Below are positions 27,980-36,740 of a stretch of DNA of 64,000 nt, one piece after another. A model generated the notes under the pieces. The model did no database searches, had not been told where the DNA came from, and saw only the letters and a list, made by a program, of their open reading frames with translations. The stretch is from Brevundimonas sp. LM2. Lineage in GTDB: Bacteria; Pseudomonadota; Alphaproteobacteria; Caulobacterales; Caulobacteraceae. The DNA lies in assembly GCF_002002865.1 (NCBI RefSeq), contig NZ_CP019508.1, positions 1,022,501-1,086,500 on the forward strand. The letters are read 5' to 3'. Position 1 is the stretch's first letter. Every line of letters begins with the position of its first letter. The position numbers and the translations under genes were made by a program.

Positions 27980-30907
27980 ATGTGCGCGCCCATGGCCGGA
28001 CCCCGCAACAGGCGCGCGATCGGACGAACCTCGGTGGCGCTCGGCGCGGCCGGGACGATCGCGTTCGCGCCGCTGGTGGGTGCCATCCCCGTCCTGGCCC
28101 AGGAGGCCAGCGCCGTCGCCTCGGATCCGATCACGATCCGCATCGGGGCCAATGACGGCTTCACCCGTGTCGAGTTCGCCGGCGTCGTCGGCGCCCGTGC
28201 CCGCATCCGCCGCGAGGACGCCCGGATCATCGTCCGTATCGGCTCGACCGCCGCGCCCGATGTCACCCGGCTGAAGCTGGATCCGCCTCCCGGCGTCGAG
28301 AAGGTCGAGACCCGCGCCACCCTGGACGCCACCGAACTGGTTCTGACGCTGAAGCCTGGGGCCGAGGCCCGCTCGGGCACGGCGGACGGGGCGGTTTGGC
28401 TCAATCTCTATCCCGAAGGGTCCCGAGCCGCCGCCGCCATGGGGGGCAGCGCCGTGCCCGCCGGCGGGGCGGTGCCGGTCATCGCGACGAAGACCGGCCA
28501 GCAGGTCGCCCTCAGCTTCGCCTGGGGCGCGCCGGTCGGGGCGGCCGTGTTCCGGCGCGGGGCGGCGGTCTGGATCGTCTTCGACACGGCCGCCCGCATG
28601 GACCTGAAGGCCGCCGCCGACCTGGGGCCGGGGCGCGAGGCGCGCTGGGCCGTGGGGCCTGACTATACGGCGATGCGGATCTCGGTCCCCGAGGGCCAGG
28701 CGGTCACGGCCACGGGGCAGGGTGCGGCCTGGACGGTGGTCATCGGCGGCACGCCCGAGGCCGCGAGCGGCGTGGAGGTCACGCGCGACGACACCGCCGA
28801 CGCTGCCATCGTGGCGCGGATGGCCGGGGCGACCAAGGCCGTCTGGCTGACCGATCCGATGGTCGGCGATCGCTTCGCCGCCGTCACCGCCCTGGCTCCC
28901 GGCAAGGGCTTCGGCGACAAGCGCCAGAGCATCGACGTCACCCTGCTGCCCACCGCCCAGGGCCTGGCGGTGGAGACCCCGACCGACGACCTGTCGATCA
29001 AGGCCGAGGGCGACCTGGTCACCCTGACCCGGCCCGGCGGCCTGCTGCTGTCGTCGCCCTCGGACGCGCTGGACGCCGCCTCGGTCGCGGACACCGGGCC
29101 GCGCAAGGCGGCCCACCCCGGGCTGATCCTGCCCGAATGGGGCGATGCGGGGCCGGACGGTTTCGCGGTCCGCTATCGCAAGCTGCAGGACGCCGCCGCC
29201 CAGGAGACCATCGCGGCCTCGGACAATCCCCGCGCCCCGATCGAGGCCCGGATGGCCCTGACCCGGTTCCTGATCGGCTCGGGCCTGGGCTTCGAGGCCA
29301 TCGGCGTCGTCAACGCCCTGATCGCCAAGACGCCGGCCATGCAGGGCGAACCCGAGGTGCGCGGCCTGCGCGGCGCGGCCCGGGCCTCGATCGGTCGGGA
29401 CGAGGAGGCCATCCTCGACTTCTCGGCCGGGGCCCTGGCCGGCGATCCCGCGACCAAGGTCTGGCAGGGCTATCTGGCGGCCCAGCAGGGCGACTGGCTG
29501 GCAGCGCGCGCGGCCTTCGCCGGCGGGGCCTCGGTGATCGACCAGTTCCCCAATGACTGGCGCGCTCGCTTCGGCGCGGCCCACGCGATGGCGGCGCTGG
29601 AGACCGGCGACCTGCAGGCGGCGCGCGCCCTGCTGGAGTACAGTTTTTCCCAGAAGGCCCCGGCCGCCGACCAGCTGACCGCCCGCCTGGTCCAGGCGCG
29701 GCTGTTCGAGCTGGAGGGCCAGAGCGACCGCGCCCTGGCCGTCTATCGCGCCATCGGTCGGGCCCCGCTGGACGGCATCGCCACCCCGGCCAAGCTGGGC
29801 GTCATCAAGATCGAACTGGCCAAGGGCACGATGACCCCCGTCGCCGCCGCCGCCCAGCTGGAAGAGCTGAAGTGGCGCTGGCGGGGCGACGCGACCGAAC
29901 TGGCCGTGATCCGCACCCTGGGCGGCCTGTACCTGTCTCAGGGTCGCTATCGCGAGGCCCTGGACACGCTGCGCGGGGCGGGCAAGCGGCTGGGCAACCT
30001 GCCGGGCGCGGTCGAACTGCAGGCCGACCTGCAGAACGCCTTCCGCGCCTTGTTCCTCGACGGCGCGGCCGACGGGCTGCAACCCGTCCAGGCCCTGGCC
30101 CTGTTCTACGACTTCCGCGACCTGACCCCGGTCGGGGCCGACGGCGACGAGATGGTGCGTCGTCTGGCCCGCCGTCTGATCGACGTCGACCTGCTGGACC
30201 AGGCCGCCGAGCTGCTGAAGCATCAGGTGGACGAGCGGCTGGACGGCGTGGCCAAGGCCCAGGTCGCGACCGACCTGGCCACCGTCTATCTGATGGACCG
30301 GCAGCCGGAGAAGGCGCTGCAGGCCCTGTGGGGCTCGCGCACGACGCTGTTGCCCAATGCCCTGAACGCCGAGCGCCGGGCGCTGGAGGCGCGGTCCCTG
30401 ATGGACCTGGGCCGCTACGACCATGCGATGGAAACCCTCGCCGACGACCAGAGCCCGGCGTCGCGTGACGTGCGGGCGGAGATCTTCTGGAAGCAGGAGA
30501 ACTGGTCGGGGGCGGCGGCCCTTTACGAGGCCCGCTTGGGCGACCGGTTCAAGGACACGGCCACGGCCCTGACCCCGGACGAGGAAAGCCGCGTGATCCG
30601 TGCGGGGGTCGGCTATTCGCTGGCGCGCGATGCCGCGGCCCTGGCCCGGCTGTCGCGCAACTATGCGCCGTTCGAGGCCCGCGCCCGGTCCGGGGCGGCG
30701 CTGCGCATCGCACTCGATGGTCTGGACGGCATGGAAGGGGCGGCGAGCGCCCAGGATTTCGCGGGCCTGACCGCCTCGGCCGACACCTTCACCGGCTGGG
30801 TCGCCCAGATGAAGACGCAGCTTCGCGAGAAGACAGGCGGGTCTCGCGCTGCCGCGACCCCCGCCCGCCCAGCGCCTCAGCCCGCCGCGAGACCCGCAGC
30901 CGGCTGA
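27980..30907 (+). CDS. large exported TPR-like protein, function unknown
   Basis: About 975 residues from ATG 27980; ATG 27992 is an alternative. The open frame extends upstream through the DUF983 gene region, but a signal sequence (IAFAPLVGAIPVLAQ) shows the true start is near 27980. An N-terminal domain (about 45-145, with repeated short beta-strand patterns such as GFTRVEFAG) resembles AMIN-type domains. From about residue 380 on, Ala/Leu-rich helical repeats resemble tetratricopeptides (for example LYLSQGRYREALDTLRGAG). A C-terminal PAPRP tail follows. It lies beside flagellar genes and HU; a role in motility or envelope assembly is possible but unproven. Confidence 0.75.
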   Translation: MCAPMAGPRNRRAIGRTSVALGAAGTIAFAPLVGAIPVLAQEASAVASDPITIRIGANDGFTRVEFAGVVGARARIRREDARIIVRIGSTAAPDVTRLKLDPPPGVEKVETRATLDATELVLTLKPGAEARSGTADGAVWLNLYPEGSRAAAAMGGSAVPAGGAVPVIATKTGQQVALSFAWGAPVGAAVFRRGAAVWIVFDTAARMDLKAAADLGPGREARWAVGPDYTAMRISVPEGQAVTATGQGAAWTVVIGGTPEAASGVEVTRDDTADAAIVARMAGATKAVWLTDPMVGDRFAAVTALAPGKGFGDKRQSIDVTLLPTAQGLAVETPTDDLSIKAEGDLVTLTRPGGLLLSSPSDALDAASVADTGPRKAAHPGLILPEWGDAGPDGFAVRYRKLQDAAAQETIAASDNPRAPIEARMALTRFLIGSGLGFEAIGVVNALIAKTPAMQGEPEVRGLRGAARASIGRDEEAILDFSAGALAGDPATKVWQGYLAAQQGDWLAARAAFAGGASVIDQFPNDWRARFGAAHAMAALETGDLQAARALLEYSFSQKAPAADQLTARLVQARLFELEGQSDRALAVYRAIGRAPLDGIATPAKLGVIKIELAKGTMTPVAAAAQLEELKWRWRGDATELAVIRTLGGLYLSQGRYREALDTLRGAGKRLGNLPGAVELQADLQNAFRALFLDGAADGLQPVQALALFYDFRDLTPVGADGDEMVRRLARRLIDVDLLDQAAELLKHQVDERLDGVAKAQVATDLATVYLMDRQPEKALQALWGSRTTLLPNALNAERRALEARSLMDLGRYDHAMETLADDQSPASRDVRAEIFWKQENWSGAAALYEARLGDRFKDTATALTPDEESRVIRAGVGYSLARDAAALARLSRNYAPFEARARSGAALRIALDGLDGMEGAASAQDFAGLTASADTFTGWVAQMKTQLREKTGGSRAAATPARPAPQPAARPAAG

Positions 30908-30919
30908 GGCCGCACGTTC

Positions 30920-31198
30920 TTACTTGTTGACGGCGTCTTTCAGCGGCTTGGACACGCGGAAGCGCACGGCCTTGGAGGCGGCGATCTTGATGGTCTCGCC
31001 CGTCGCCGGGTTGCGGCCTTCGCGGGCGGCGCGGTCGGCGGTGTCGAACACGCCCAGGTTGGAGATGCGCACGTCACCGCCGTCGATCAGCGACGCATGG
31101 ATGGTCTTGACGAAGGATTCCAGCACGCGACCGGCGTCGGCCTGCGAGACACCGGCATCCTTGGAGACGGCGGCGATGAGTTCAGCTTGGGTGGTCAT
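30920..31198 (-). CDS. hup: HU-family DNA-binding protein
   Basis: 92 residues, full length for HU. Start MTTQAELIAAVSKDAGVS, the beta-arm region RISNLGVFDTADRAAREGRNPATGE with the intercalating-type Pro (NPATG), and the C-terminal helix VSKPLKDAVN. It bends and compacts DNA as a dimer in the nucleoid. Lies convergent to the TPR gene and upstream of fliP on the same strand. Confidence 0.95.
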   Translation of the reverse strand: MTTQAELIAAVSKDAGVSQADAGRVLESFVKTIHASLIDGGDVRISNLGVFDTADRAAREGRNPATGETIKIAASKAVRFRVSKPLKDAVNK

Positions 31199-31220
31199 AA
31201 GGGTCGTTTCCCGAAAAGCT

Positions 31221-31237
31221 CGCTCGATTTCCGAGCG
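31221..31237 (-). other. small hairpin in the HU leader
   Basis: CGCTCG/CGAGCG arms (31221-31226 and 31232-31237) close a five-base loop, in the mRNA leader about 22 bases before the HU start. Could affect translation or be chance. Confidence 0.3.
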
Positions 31238-31313
31238 ATGACGGACGGATCAACACGCCTTTTGGACGACTTGGCAAGCGCCATCGGCGCGGAAAGCCTT
31301 TCAGGGTGGGCCT

Positions 31314-32084
31314 TCAGCCGGCGCCGGAGGCCTGGCGGAAGCTCTCGACCAGGCTTCCCGCGACCAGCCGCCACCCGTCCACCAGCACGAAGAAGATCAG
31401 TTTGAAGGGCAGGGAAATCACCACCGGCGGCAGCATCATCATCCCCATCGACATCAGCACGCTGGCGACCACCAGATCGATCACAAGGAACGGAACGAAA
31501 AGGAGAAATCCGATCTCGAAGGCGGTCTTCAGTTCGCTGATCATGAAGGCCGGCGTGACCACGCGCAGGGGCAGGTCGGCCGCCGCGGTTGGGGCCTCGA
31601 TCTGGCTCAGCCGGGTGAACAGCGCCAGGTCTCCGGGATCGACCTGGGCCAGCATGAAAGTTTTCACGGGTTCCGCCGCCAGATCGAACGCCTGGGGCAG
31701 TTCCATCTGCTGATCCATCAGCGGTCGGATGCCCGAATCATAGGCGTCCTGCCAGGTCGGGGCCATGACGATGGCGCTCAGGAACAATGCAAGCGAAACG
31801 AGAACGGCGTTCGGCGGCGACTGCTGCATGCCCAGGGCCGTCCTCAGCAGCGACAGCACCACGATGATGCGCACGAAGCTGGTGGTCATGATGACGATCG
31901 ACGGGGCCAGCGACAGCACCGTCATCAGACCCACGAGTTGTACCACCCGTTCGGTCAGCCCGGCCCCGGTGCCCAGATCCAGATTGATCGCCGCCCCCGA
32001 CGACGCCGCCGCCGCCGCGTCCTGGGCGAAGGCCGCGACCGGCCAGGCCAGGCAGATCAGGGTGGTCAGGAGGGACAGCTTCAA
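31314..32084 (-). CDS. fliP: FliP, flagellar type III export gate protein
   Basis: About 256 residues from TTG 32084, chosen because the signal-like start LKLSLLTTLICLAWPVAAFAQ lies there. The open frame continues 70 codons upstream, but that part is a translated intergenic repeat. The FliP signature is intact: TTSFVRIIVVLSLLRTALG and QQSPPNAVLVSLALFLS, then MISELKTAFEIGFLLFVPFLVIDLVV and LMSMGMMMLPP. It forms the core of the export gate with FliQ and FliR in the inner membrane. fliO is upstream on the same strand, separated by the repeat. Confidence 0.92.
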   Translation of the reverse strand: MKLSLLTTLICLAWPVAAFAQDAAAAASSGAAINLDLGTGAGLTERVVQLVGLMTVLSLAPSIVIMTTSFVRIIVVLSLLRTALGMQQSPPNAVLVSLALFLSAIVMAPTWQDAYDSGIRPLMDQQMELPQAFDLAAEPVKTFMLAQVDPGDLALFTRLSQIEAPTAAADLPLRVVTPAFMISELKTAFEIGFLLFVPFLVIDLVVASVLMSMGMMMLPPVVISLPFKLIFFVLVDGWRLVAGSLVESFRQASGAG

Positions 32085-32124
32085 CGCCTGGACGAACTCG
32101 GCGCGGGTCGGGACGACGAACAGT

Positions 32125-32275
32125 CTCTCCCTCCCCCTCGGGGGAGGGGCGTCGAGGCGCAGCCTCGACGGGGTGGGAAGGGCCGGGCGACTTGGGCACG
32201 GGACGGTGCCGCCCTGCCTTGCCGCCCCCACCCGGTCGCTGCGCGACCTGCCCTCCCCCGCAGGGGGAGGGAGAA
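32125..32275. repeat. 150-bp GC-rich bipartite hairpin repeat between fliO and fliP
   Basis: Outer arms are ctccctccccctcgggggaggg (32128-32149 region) and its counterpart ccctcccccgcagggggaggga (32251-32271 region), each a small hairpin. The inner part has gtcgaggcgcagcctcgac and ggtcgctgcgcgacc hairpins and the segment gggtggg. Several nested palindromes with these words recur as intergenic repeats in Caulobacteraceae genomes. It contributes false codons to the fliP frame. Confidence 0.7.
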
Positions 32276-32290
32276 GCCTATGCGGTCCCC

Positions 32291-32560
32291 TCACTTGTCC
32301 GTCCCCCGCGGCTCAATCAGCTCGCGGCCCTCGCCCAGCAGGATCAGCCGCTCTTCGTCGTCGATCTTGACTAGGACCAGCCGCCGCGCCGGGTCCAGCA
32401 CCAGGGTCTCGACCACGGTCATGCGCCGCTCACCGCGCTCGGCGCTCAGCCGGGCCAGGATCTGGGGCGCATAGCGACGCGCCGCCCAGGCGGCCAGGCC
32501 GATCAGGCCCAGGGTGAAGGCGAGGCCGAAGACGGCGCGCGCGAGATCGAGGAAGTTCAT
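32291..32560 (-). CDS. fliO: FliO, flagellar export assembly protein
   Basis: 89 residues. One N-terminal transmembrane helix (AVFGLAFTLGLIGLAAWAARRY, about 9-30) then a short cytoplasmic domain with RRMTVVETLVLDPARRLVLVKIDDEERLILLG, the FliO pattern. FliO helps FliP assemble. Divergent from flgB with a CtrA box between. Confidence 0.88.
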   Translation of the reverse strand: MNFLDLARAVFGLAFTLGLIGLAAWAARRYAPQILARLSAERGERRMTVVETLVLDPARRLVLVKIDDEERLILLGEGRELIEPRGTDK

Positions 32561-32626
32561 GCGTCAGACGCCCCGTCGGCCCGCGACGACTGCGGGACCG
32601 GTCGGGGCGAGCCTGAATCATCGTGG

Positions 32627-32641
32627 TTAACGCCGCGTTGA
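32627..32641 (+). promoter_or_regulatory. CtrA box at the flgBC-fliE / fliO divergent promoter
   Basis: TTAA-CGCCGCG-TTGA, seven of eight motif bases with the correct 7-base spacer. It lies 63 bases before flgB and 66 bases before fliO. In Caulobacter the early (class II) flagellar genes are switched on by CtrA, so this supports cell-cycle control here. Confidence 0.65.
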
Positions 32642-32703
32642 GATAACGCTCCATTAACCATGGAGGCGGCATTTTCTGCCGGTTATCCACGAGGACGATC
32701 CCG

Positions 32704-33108
32704 ATGGGCGTCGCCGACATCCCGCTGCTGGGCCAGATCAAGGGCCGCCTGACCTGGCTGGACGAGCGCCAGCGCGTGGTCGCCGCCAACGTCGCCAATG
32801 CCGACACGCCCGGCTATGTCGCCCGCGACCTGAAGGCCCCCACGGATTTCGCCGCCGCGCTCAAGGGCGGTGGTGGACTGGGCATGGCCCGCACCAATGC
32901 CGCCCATCTGCCGAGCAGCACGCCGGTCGCGCGCTTCACCTCCTCGGCCGAGCCCGACTCCGAGACGACGCTCGACGGCAACTCCGTGGTGGTCGAGGAG
33001 CAGATGCTGAAGATGGCCGAGAGCCGCATGGCCTATGACGCCGCCATCGGGCTTTACACTAAATCGATGTCGATGCTGCGCCTGGCCGCCAAGGTCCCGG
33101 GCCGGTGA
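32704..33108 (+). CDS. flgB: FlgB, flagellar proximal rod protein
   Basis: 134 residues. N-terminal rod motif QRVVAANVANADTPGYVARDL, then a C-terminal KMAESRMAYDAAIGLYTKSMSMLRLA helix, both hallmarks of FlgB. Exported by the flagellar apparatus to build the rod. First gene of flgB-flgC-fliE. Confidence 0.97.
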   Translation: MGVADIPLLGQIKGRLTWLDERQRVVAANVANADTPGYVARDLKAPTDFAAALKGGGGLGMARTNAAHLPSSTPVARFTSSAEPDSETTLDGNSVVVEEQMLKMAESRMAYDAAIGLYTKSMSMLRLAAKVPGR

Positions 33109-33122
33109 GGGGAGTGGTCTAG

Positions 33123-33557
33123 ATGTCGGATCCGATCAACGGCCGCAACGGCACGCCGCGCAACAGCGCCATGGCGGTCGCGGCCTCGGCCCTGACGGCC
33201 CAGCAGTCGCGCATGCGGGTCATCGCCGAGAACATCGCCAATGCCGAATCCACCGCCCGCACCGCCGGGGGACAACCCTATCGCCGCCAGATCCCGGTGT
33301 TCGAGGCGCGCCAGATCGACGGGGCCACGGGCGTGTCCCTGGCCGAGGTCCGGCCCGACCAGAGCGACTTCCGCCGCGAATACGACCCGACCCACCCGGC
33401 CGCCGATGCCGACGGCTACGTGTTGCGGCCGAATGTCGACACCCTGATCGAGTCCATGGACATGCGCGAGGCGCAGCGGGCCTATGAGGCCAATCTGAAC
33501 GTCATCGAGACCGCGCGGACGATGGACAGCCGCACCCTCGACATTCTCAAGCGATAG
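33123..33557 (+). CDS. flgC: FlgC, flagellar proximal rod protein
   Basis: 144 residues. ALTAQQSRMRVIAENIANAES (rod-protein motif) at the N-terminus and NVDTLIESMDMREAQRAYEANLNVIETARTM at the C-terminus. It starts 14 bases after flgB and lies 10 bases before fliE. Confidence 0.97.
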   Translation: MSDPINGRNGTPRNSAMAVAASALTAQQSRMRVIAENIANAESTARTAGGQPYRRQIPVFEARQIDGATGVSLAEVRPDQSDFRREYDPTHPAADADGYVLRPNVDTLIESMDMREAQRAYEANLNVIETARTMDSRTLDILKR

Positions 33558-33567
33558 GTCGTAGGCG

Positions 33568-33867
33568 ATGAACCCCTTGATGGCGGCGAAGGCCTATGCG
33601 GCTACCCAGGGCACGGGTGGGGCCAGCGCCGGGGCGGCCGTCGCCGGCGGTCCCGACTTCTCCCAGATGCTGCAGGGGGTCATGGGCGACATGACCCAGC
33701 AGACCCGCGTGGCCGAGACCCAGATGACCCAGACGGTCCAGGGCCAGGGCTCGATGATCGACATGGTCACCGCCGTCTCCAGCGCCGAGGCCTCGCTGGA
33801 AACCGTCATCGCCGTCCGCGACCAGGTGATCTCCGCCTATCAGGAGATCATGCGGATGCCGATCTGA
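33568..33867 (+). CDS. fliE: FliE, MS-ring/rod junction protein
   Basis: 99 residues. C-terminal SSAEASLETVIAVRDQVISAYQEIMRMPI is the conserved FliE end. It links the MS ring to the rod. Last gene of the operon; after it the base composition becomes clearly more AT-rich. Confidence 0.96.
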   Translation: MNPLMAAKAYAATQGTGGASAGAAVAGGPDFSQMLQGVMGDMTQQTRVAETQMTQTVQGQGSMIDMVTAVSSAEASLETVIAVRDQVISAYQEIMRMPI

Positions 33868-34267
33868 GTAACTAAGCCTATGGGGCTGACAGAAACGCCG
33901 TAAGTGCACGAAGCGGTAGTGCGCCGAAAGTTTATGCCCGCAGATACGATACGTATGAGTGTCGCCCCACCAAGTCCGCGTGAGGCGGTCTATGCTCACA
34001 TATACTTGATGATTTTTAACGCCGAGGTTTATGCGTGAGTACCACGCCAATCACGGTCGCAATGTTCGCTGCTGCTTGGATGTAAGCCGAATTGTGTCTT
34101 ATCCAATCGTCGTAGCTATTATGATCGTCGGCGTGAGTTGGCGTGTTTACGGTATAAACCCGCCCGTTAACCTCTATCGTGTGTTGATGCATAATGTCCT
34201 CCCTCAGCGTTATGCTTAATGGTAACATGCTACAACCTAAAGTTCAACACCATATTTCGTTGATATA
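33868..34267. other. AT-richer island between fliE and erpA
   Basis: About 400 bases that are visibly richer in A/T than everything around them (for example catatatacttgatgattt). Contains one small gene on the minus strand and no rRNA, tRNA or IS. Possibly a recently acquired fragment. Confidence 0.6.
34016..34192 (-). CDS. small unknown protein in AT-rich island
   Basis: 58 residues from ATG 34192, chosen for its strong ribosome-binding site (gagggaggacatt); an in-frame ATG at 34228 is 12 codons upstream. Polar N-terminus (HTIEVNGRVYTVN), then a weakly hydrophobic C-terminal helix (YIQAAANIATVIGVVLT) and a basic end. Not a family I recognise. The codon usage and composition differ from the neighbours. 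Confidence 0.5.
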   Translation of the reverse strand: MHQHTIEVNGRVYTVNTPTHADDHNSYDDWIRHNSAYIQAAANIATVIGVVLTHKPRR

Positions 34268-34645
34268 TCAAACCGAGAAACTGACTCCACAGCCGCAGCT
34301 GGTGGCCGCATTGGGATTGCGGATCACGAACTGGGCTCCGGCCAGCTCGTCGACCCAGGCGATCTCCGATCCCTTGAGAAAGGGAACCGACACCGGATCG
34401 ACCAGGGCCGCCTGGCCCCCGGCTTCGATGCGCAGATCGTCGGCCTCGCCCGTCTCGACCAGGTCCAGACGGTACTGGAAGCCGGAGCAGCCGCCGCCCT
34501 CGACGGCGACCCGCAGCAGCACAGGATGGCCCTCGACCTCGCCCAGCTTCGCCAGCCGCTTCGCCGCGCTGTCGGACAGCACGATCCCCTCGGGCGTGCG
34601 GGCCGAGAGGGTGAAGGTCGGGGGCGTCGATTGGACGGAGGTCAT
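34268..34645 (-). CDS. erpA: ErpA/IscA-type iron-sulphur cluster insertion protein
   Basis: 125 residues. A-type carrier with all three cluster cysteines: GGGCSGFQY and the C-terminal CGCGVSFSV. The preceding NPNAATSCGCG is standard. It delivers Fe-S clusters to apo-proteins in the cytoplasm. Divergent from dgt, as in other alphaproteobacteria. ErpA versus IscA cannot be fixed from sequence alone. Confidence 0.9.
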   Translation of the reverse strand: MTSVQSTPPTFTLSARTPEGIVLSDSAAKRLAKLGEVEGHPVLLRVAVEGGGCSGFQYRLDLVETGEADDLRIEAGGQAALVDPVSVPFLKGSEIAWVDELAGAQFVIRNPNAATSCGCGVSFSV

Positions 34646-34692
34646 GGCGACCTATATGAGGCCGACGAGGCCGGATCGCAAAGGCCGTACGG

Positions 34693-35886
34693 ATGAAGCC
34701 TGATCCCTTGAGCCAGACCCCGCGCCGCAGCCCGTATGCCGAGACGCCGGACGCCTCGCGCGGCCGTCTGGTGCCCGAGGCCCCCAGCCGCACCCGCAAC
34801 GCCTTCGCGCGCGACCGCGACCGCATCATTCATTCGACCGCCTTCCGCCGGCTGAAGGAAAAAACCCAGGTCTTCGTCGCGCATGAGGGCGATCACTACC
34901 GCACCCGCCTGACCCACAGCCTGGAGGTCAGCCAGATCGCCCGCTCCCTGGCCCACGCCCTGGGGCTGGACCAGGACCTGGCCGAGACCATCGCCCTGGC
35001 CCACGACCTGGGGCACCCGCCCTTCGGCCATGCCGGCGAAGACCAGCTGCAGGCCAATATGGCGCCGTGGGGCGGCTTCGATCACAACGTCCAGACCTTC
35101 CGCGTCGTCACGGATCTGGAGGTCCGCTATCCCGGCTATCGCGGCCTGAACCTGACGTGGGAGACGCTGGAGGGCGTCATCAAGCACAATGGGCCGGTGA
35201 CGGGGATGCTGGACGCGCCGGCCTGGAAGGCGATCGCGGACTACGGCCAGGGCTGGGACCTGCGGCTGGACGGCTTCGCCTCGCTGGAGGCCCAGTGCGC
35301 GGCCATCGCCGACGACATCGCCTACAACAACCACGACGTCGACGACGGGGTCCAGGCCGGGCTGATCACCCTGGCGGATCTGGCCGACGTGCCGCTGATC
35401 GGGCCGGTGCTGCTGGCAACGCGCCGCGACTGGCCGGACGTCGACGAGCGGATGATCCGGCTGGAGGCCGTCCGGCGGATGATCGGCGTGATGGTCGACG
35501 ACGTCCTGGCCGAGACCACCCGGCTGCTGGCCCAGCACGCCATCGCCTCGGTCGAGGACGTGCGGGTCGCGCCCCGCGCCATGGTTCAGTTCTCGCCCGC
35601 CATGCTGGCCGACCTGGGGGTGCTGCGGCGCTTCCTGTACGAACGGATGTATCGCCACTACCGGGTCAATCGCACCCGCAGCCAGGCCCGCCGGATCCTC
35701 TCCGAGATGTTCCAGCTGTTCATGGCCGAGCCTGAGGTCCTGCCGACCGAATGGGCCTGGGCGGCCGAGGGCAGCGAAGCCCGGCGCGCCCGGGCCGTCT
35801 GCGACTATATCGCCGGCATGACCGACCGCTATGCGATCGCCGAGCATTCCCGGCTGTTCAAGCTCGACATCGGCCACGATCTCTGA
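34693..35886 (+). CDS. dgt: dGTP triphosphohydrolase-like HD protein
   Basis: 397 residues. HD-domain motifs in order: [33 protein letters not shown] (first His), [16 protein letters not shown] (His-Asp pair), [15 protein letters not shown] and [18 protein letters not shown] (final Asp). It matches the dGTPase type 2 that hydrolyses dNTPs to nucleoside and triphosphate. Cytoplasmic. Confidence 0.93.
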   Translation: MKPDPLSQTPRRSPYAETPDASRGRLVPEAPSRTRNAFARDRDRIIHSTAFRRLKEKTQVFVAHEGDHYRTRLTHSLEVSQIARSLAHALGLDQDLAETIALAHDLGHPPFGHAGEDQLQANMAPWGGFDHNVQTFRVVTDLEVRYPGYRGLNLTWETLEGVIKHNGPVTGMLDAPAWKAIADYGQGWDLRLDGFASLEAQCAAIADDIAYNNHDVDDGVQAGLITLADLADVPLIGPVLLATRRDWPDVDERMIRLEAVRRMIGVMVDDVLAETTRLLAQHAIASVEDVRVAPRAMVQFSPAMLADLGVLRRFLYERMYRHYRVNRTRSQARRILSEMFQLFMAEPEVLPTEWAWAAEGSEARRARAVCDYIAGMTDRYAIAEHSRLFKLDIGHDL

Positions 35887-35965
35887 TTCTACGACGGGGT
35901 CGGGGCGAGCTAGACTGGGCCGCCGACGCAGCGATTCGCGGCCGATCCGACGGAGACCCCACGCC

Positions 35966-36736
35966 ATGTCCCACGACGACGATCACCGCCCCCACGACCG
36001 CGCCCCCCGCGAACGCGGGGCCTATACGCCGCCGACCGACGACGACCTGCCCTTCAACCGGGGAGGGTTCGACGCCCGACGCGGACCGCCGGCCAAGGCC
36101 CCGCCCGTGACCCTGATCGTCAGCGCCGTCGTGCTTCTGGTGCTGATCGTCGTCGTGGTCCTGTTTTACCGCTCCGGCCTGCGCTCCTCGACCGACGCCC
36201 CGCCCGCCGTGGGCACGCCGGTGACCCAGATGCGCGTCGCTCCGGCCGAGGACGCCCAGCCGATCGATCCCGAGGCCGGCGTCGGCCTCTACGACCAGGC
36301 CGAGGACACCGCGACGGCCCCCGCCTTCACCGCCCCGCCGGAAATGCCCCAGCCCCGCCCCCTGCCGCGCCCGATCGAGGCGGCCGAGACCGCGCCGCCC
36401 GCGACCCGTCCGGCCCCGGTCGCGCCGGCGACCCGGCCGAACCCGGCACCGGTCGCCACCCCCGCGGCGCCGCCCGCGACGGCGAACGCCGCCGGCGGTT
36501 CGGCCGCCGTGCAGATCGGGGCCTTCTCCTCGACCGCCATCGCCGACAGGGAATACGCCGCCATGGCCGCCCGCTATCCTCAGTTCGCCCGCAACGCCAC
36601 CAAGCGGGTGCAGGAGGTGACGGCGTCCAACGGCTCGACCGTCTATCGCACCACCTTCACCGGCCTGAGCGCCGAGGACGCCCGCAGCTTCTGCTCGGCG
36701 ATCAAGTCGGGCGGCGGCGACTGTCTGGTGCGATAG
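35966..36736 (+). CDS. SPOR-domain membrane protein
   Basis: 256 residues from ATG 35966; the frame reaches upstream into dgt. Polar N-terminus, one transmembrane helix (VTLIVSAVVLLVLIVVVVLFY, about 50-70), a Pro/Ala-rich periplasmic linker and a C-terminal SPOR domain (VQIGAFSST to FCSAIKSGGGDCLV) that binds denuded septal peptidoglycan. Likely acts at the division site. nagZ follows after 4 bases. Confidence 0.88.
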   Translation: MSHDDDHRPHDRAPRERGAYTPPTDDDLPFNRGGFDARRGPPAKAPPVTLIVSAVVLLVLIVVVVLFYRSGLRSSTDAPPAVGTPVTQMRVAPAEDAQPIDPEAGVGLYDQAEDTATAPAFTAPPEMPQPRPLPRPIEAAETAPPATRPAPVAPATRPNPAPVATPAAPPATANAAGGSAAVQIGAFSSTAIADREYAAMAARYPQFARNATKRVQEVTASNGSTVYRTTFTGLSAEDARSFCSAIKSGGGDCLVR

Positions 36737-36740
36737 GGCG

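Noticed and set aside
27941..30424. An 827-codon minus-strand frame opposite the TPR protein
   Set aside because: Composition of a shadow frame (runs of Gln/Gly/Arg/Ala), and no ribosome-binding site.
32085..32294. N-terminal 70 codons of the longest fliP frame
   Set aside because: They translate the nested-hairpin repeat (PPPAGEGRSRS, PPRGRERL), not FliP sequence; the real start is placed at the TTG 32084.
34031..34219. 62-codon plus-strand frame in the AT-rich island
   Set aside because: Overlaps the small minus-strand gene, which has a much better ribosome-binding site; only one can be real.
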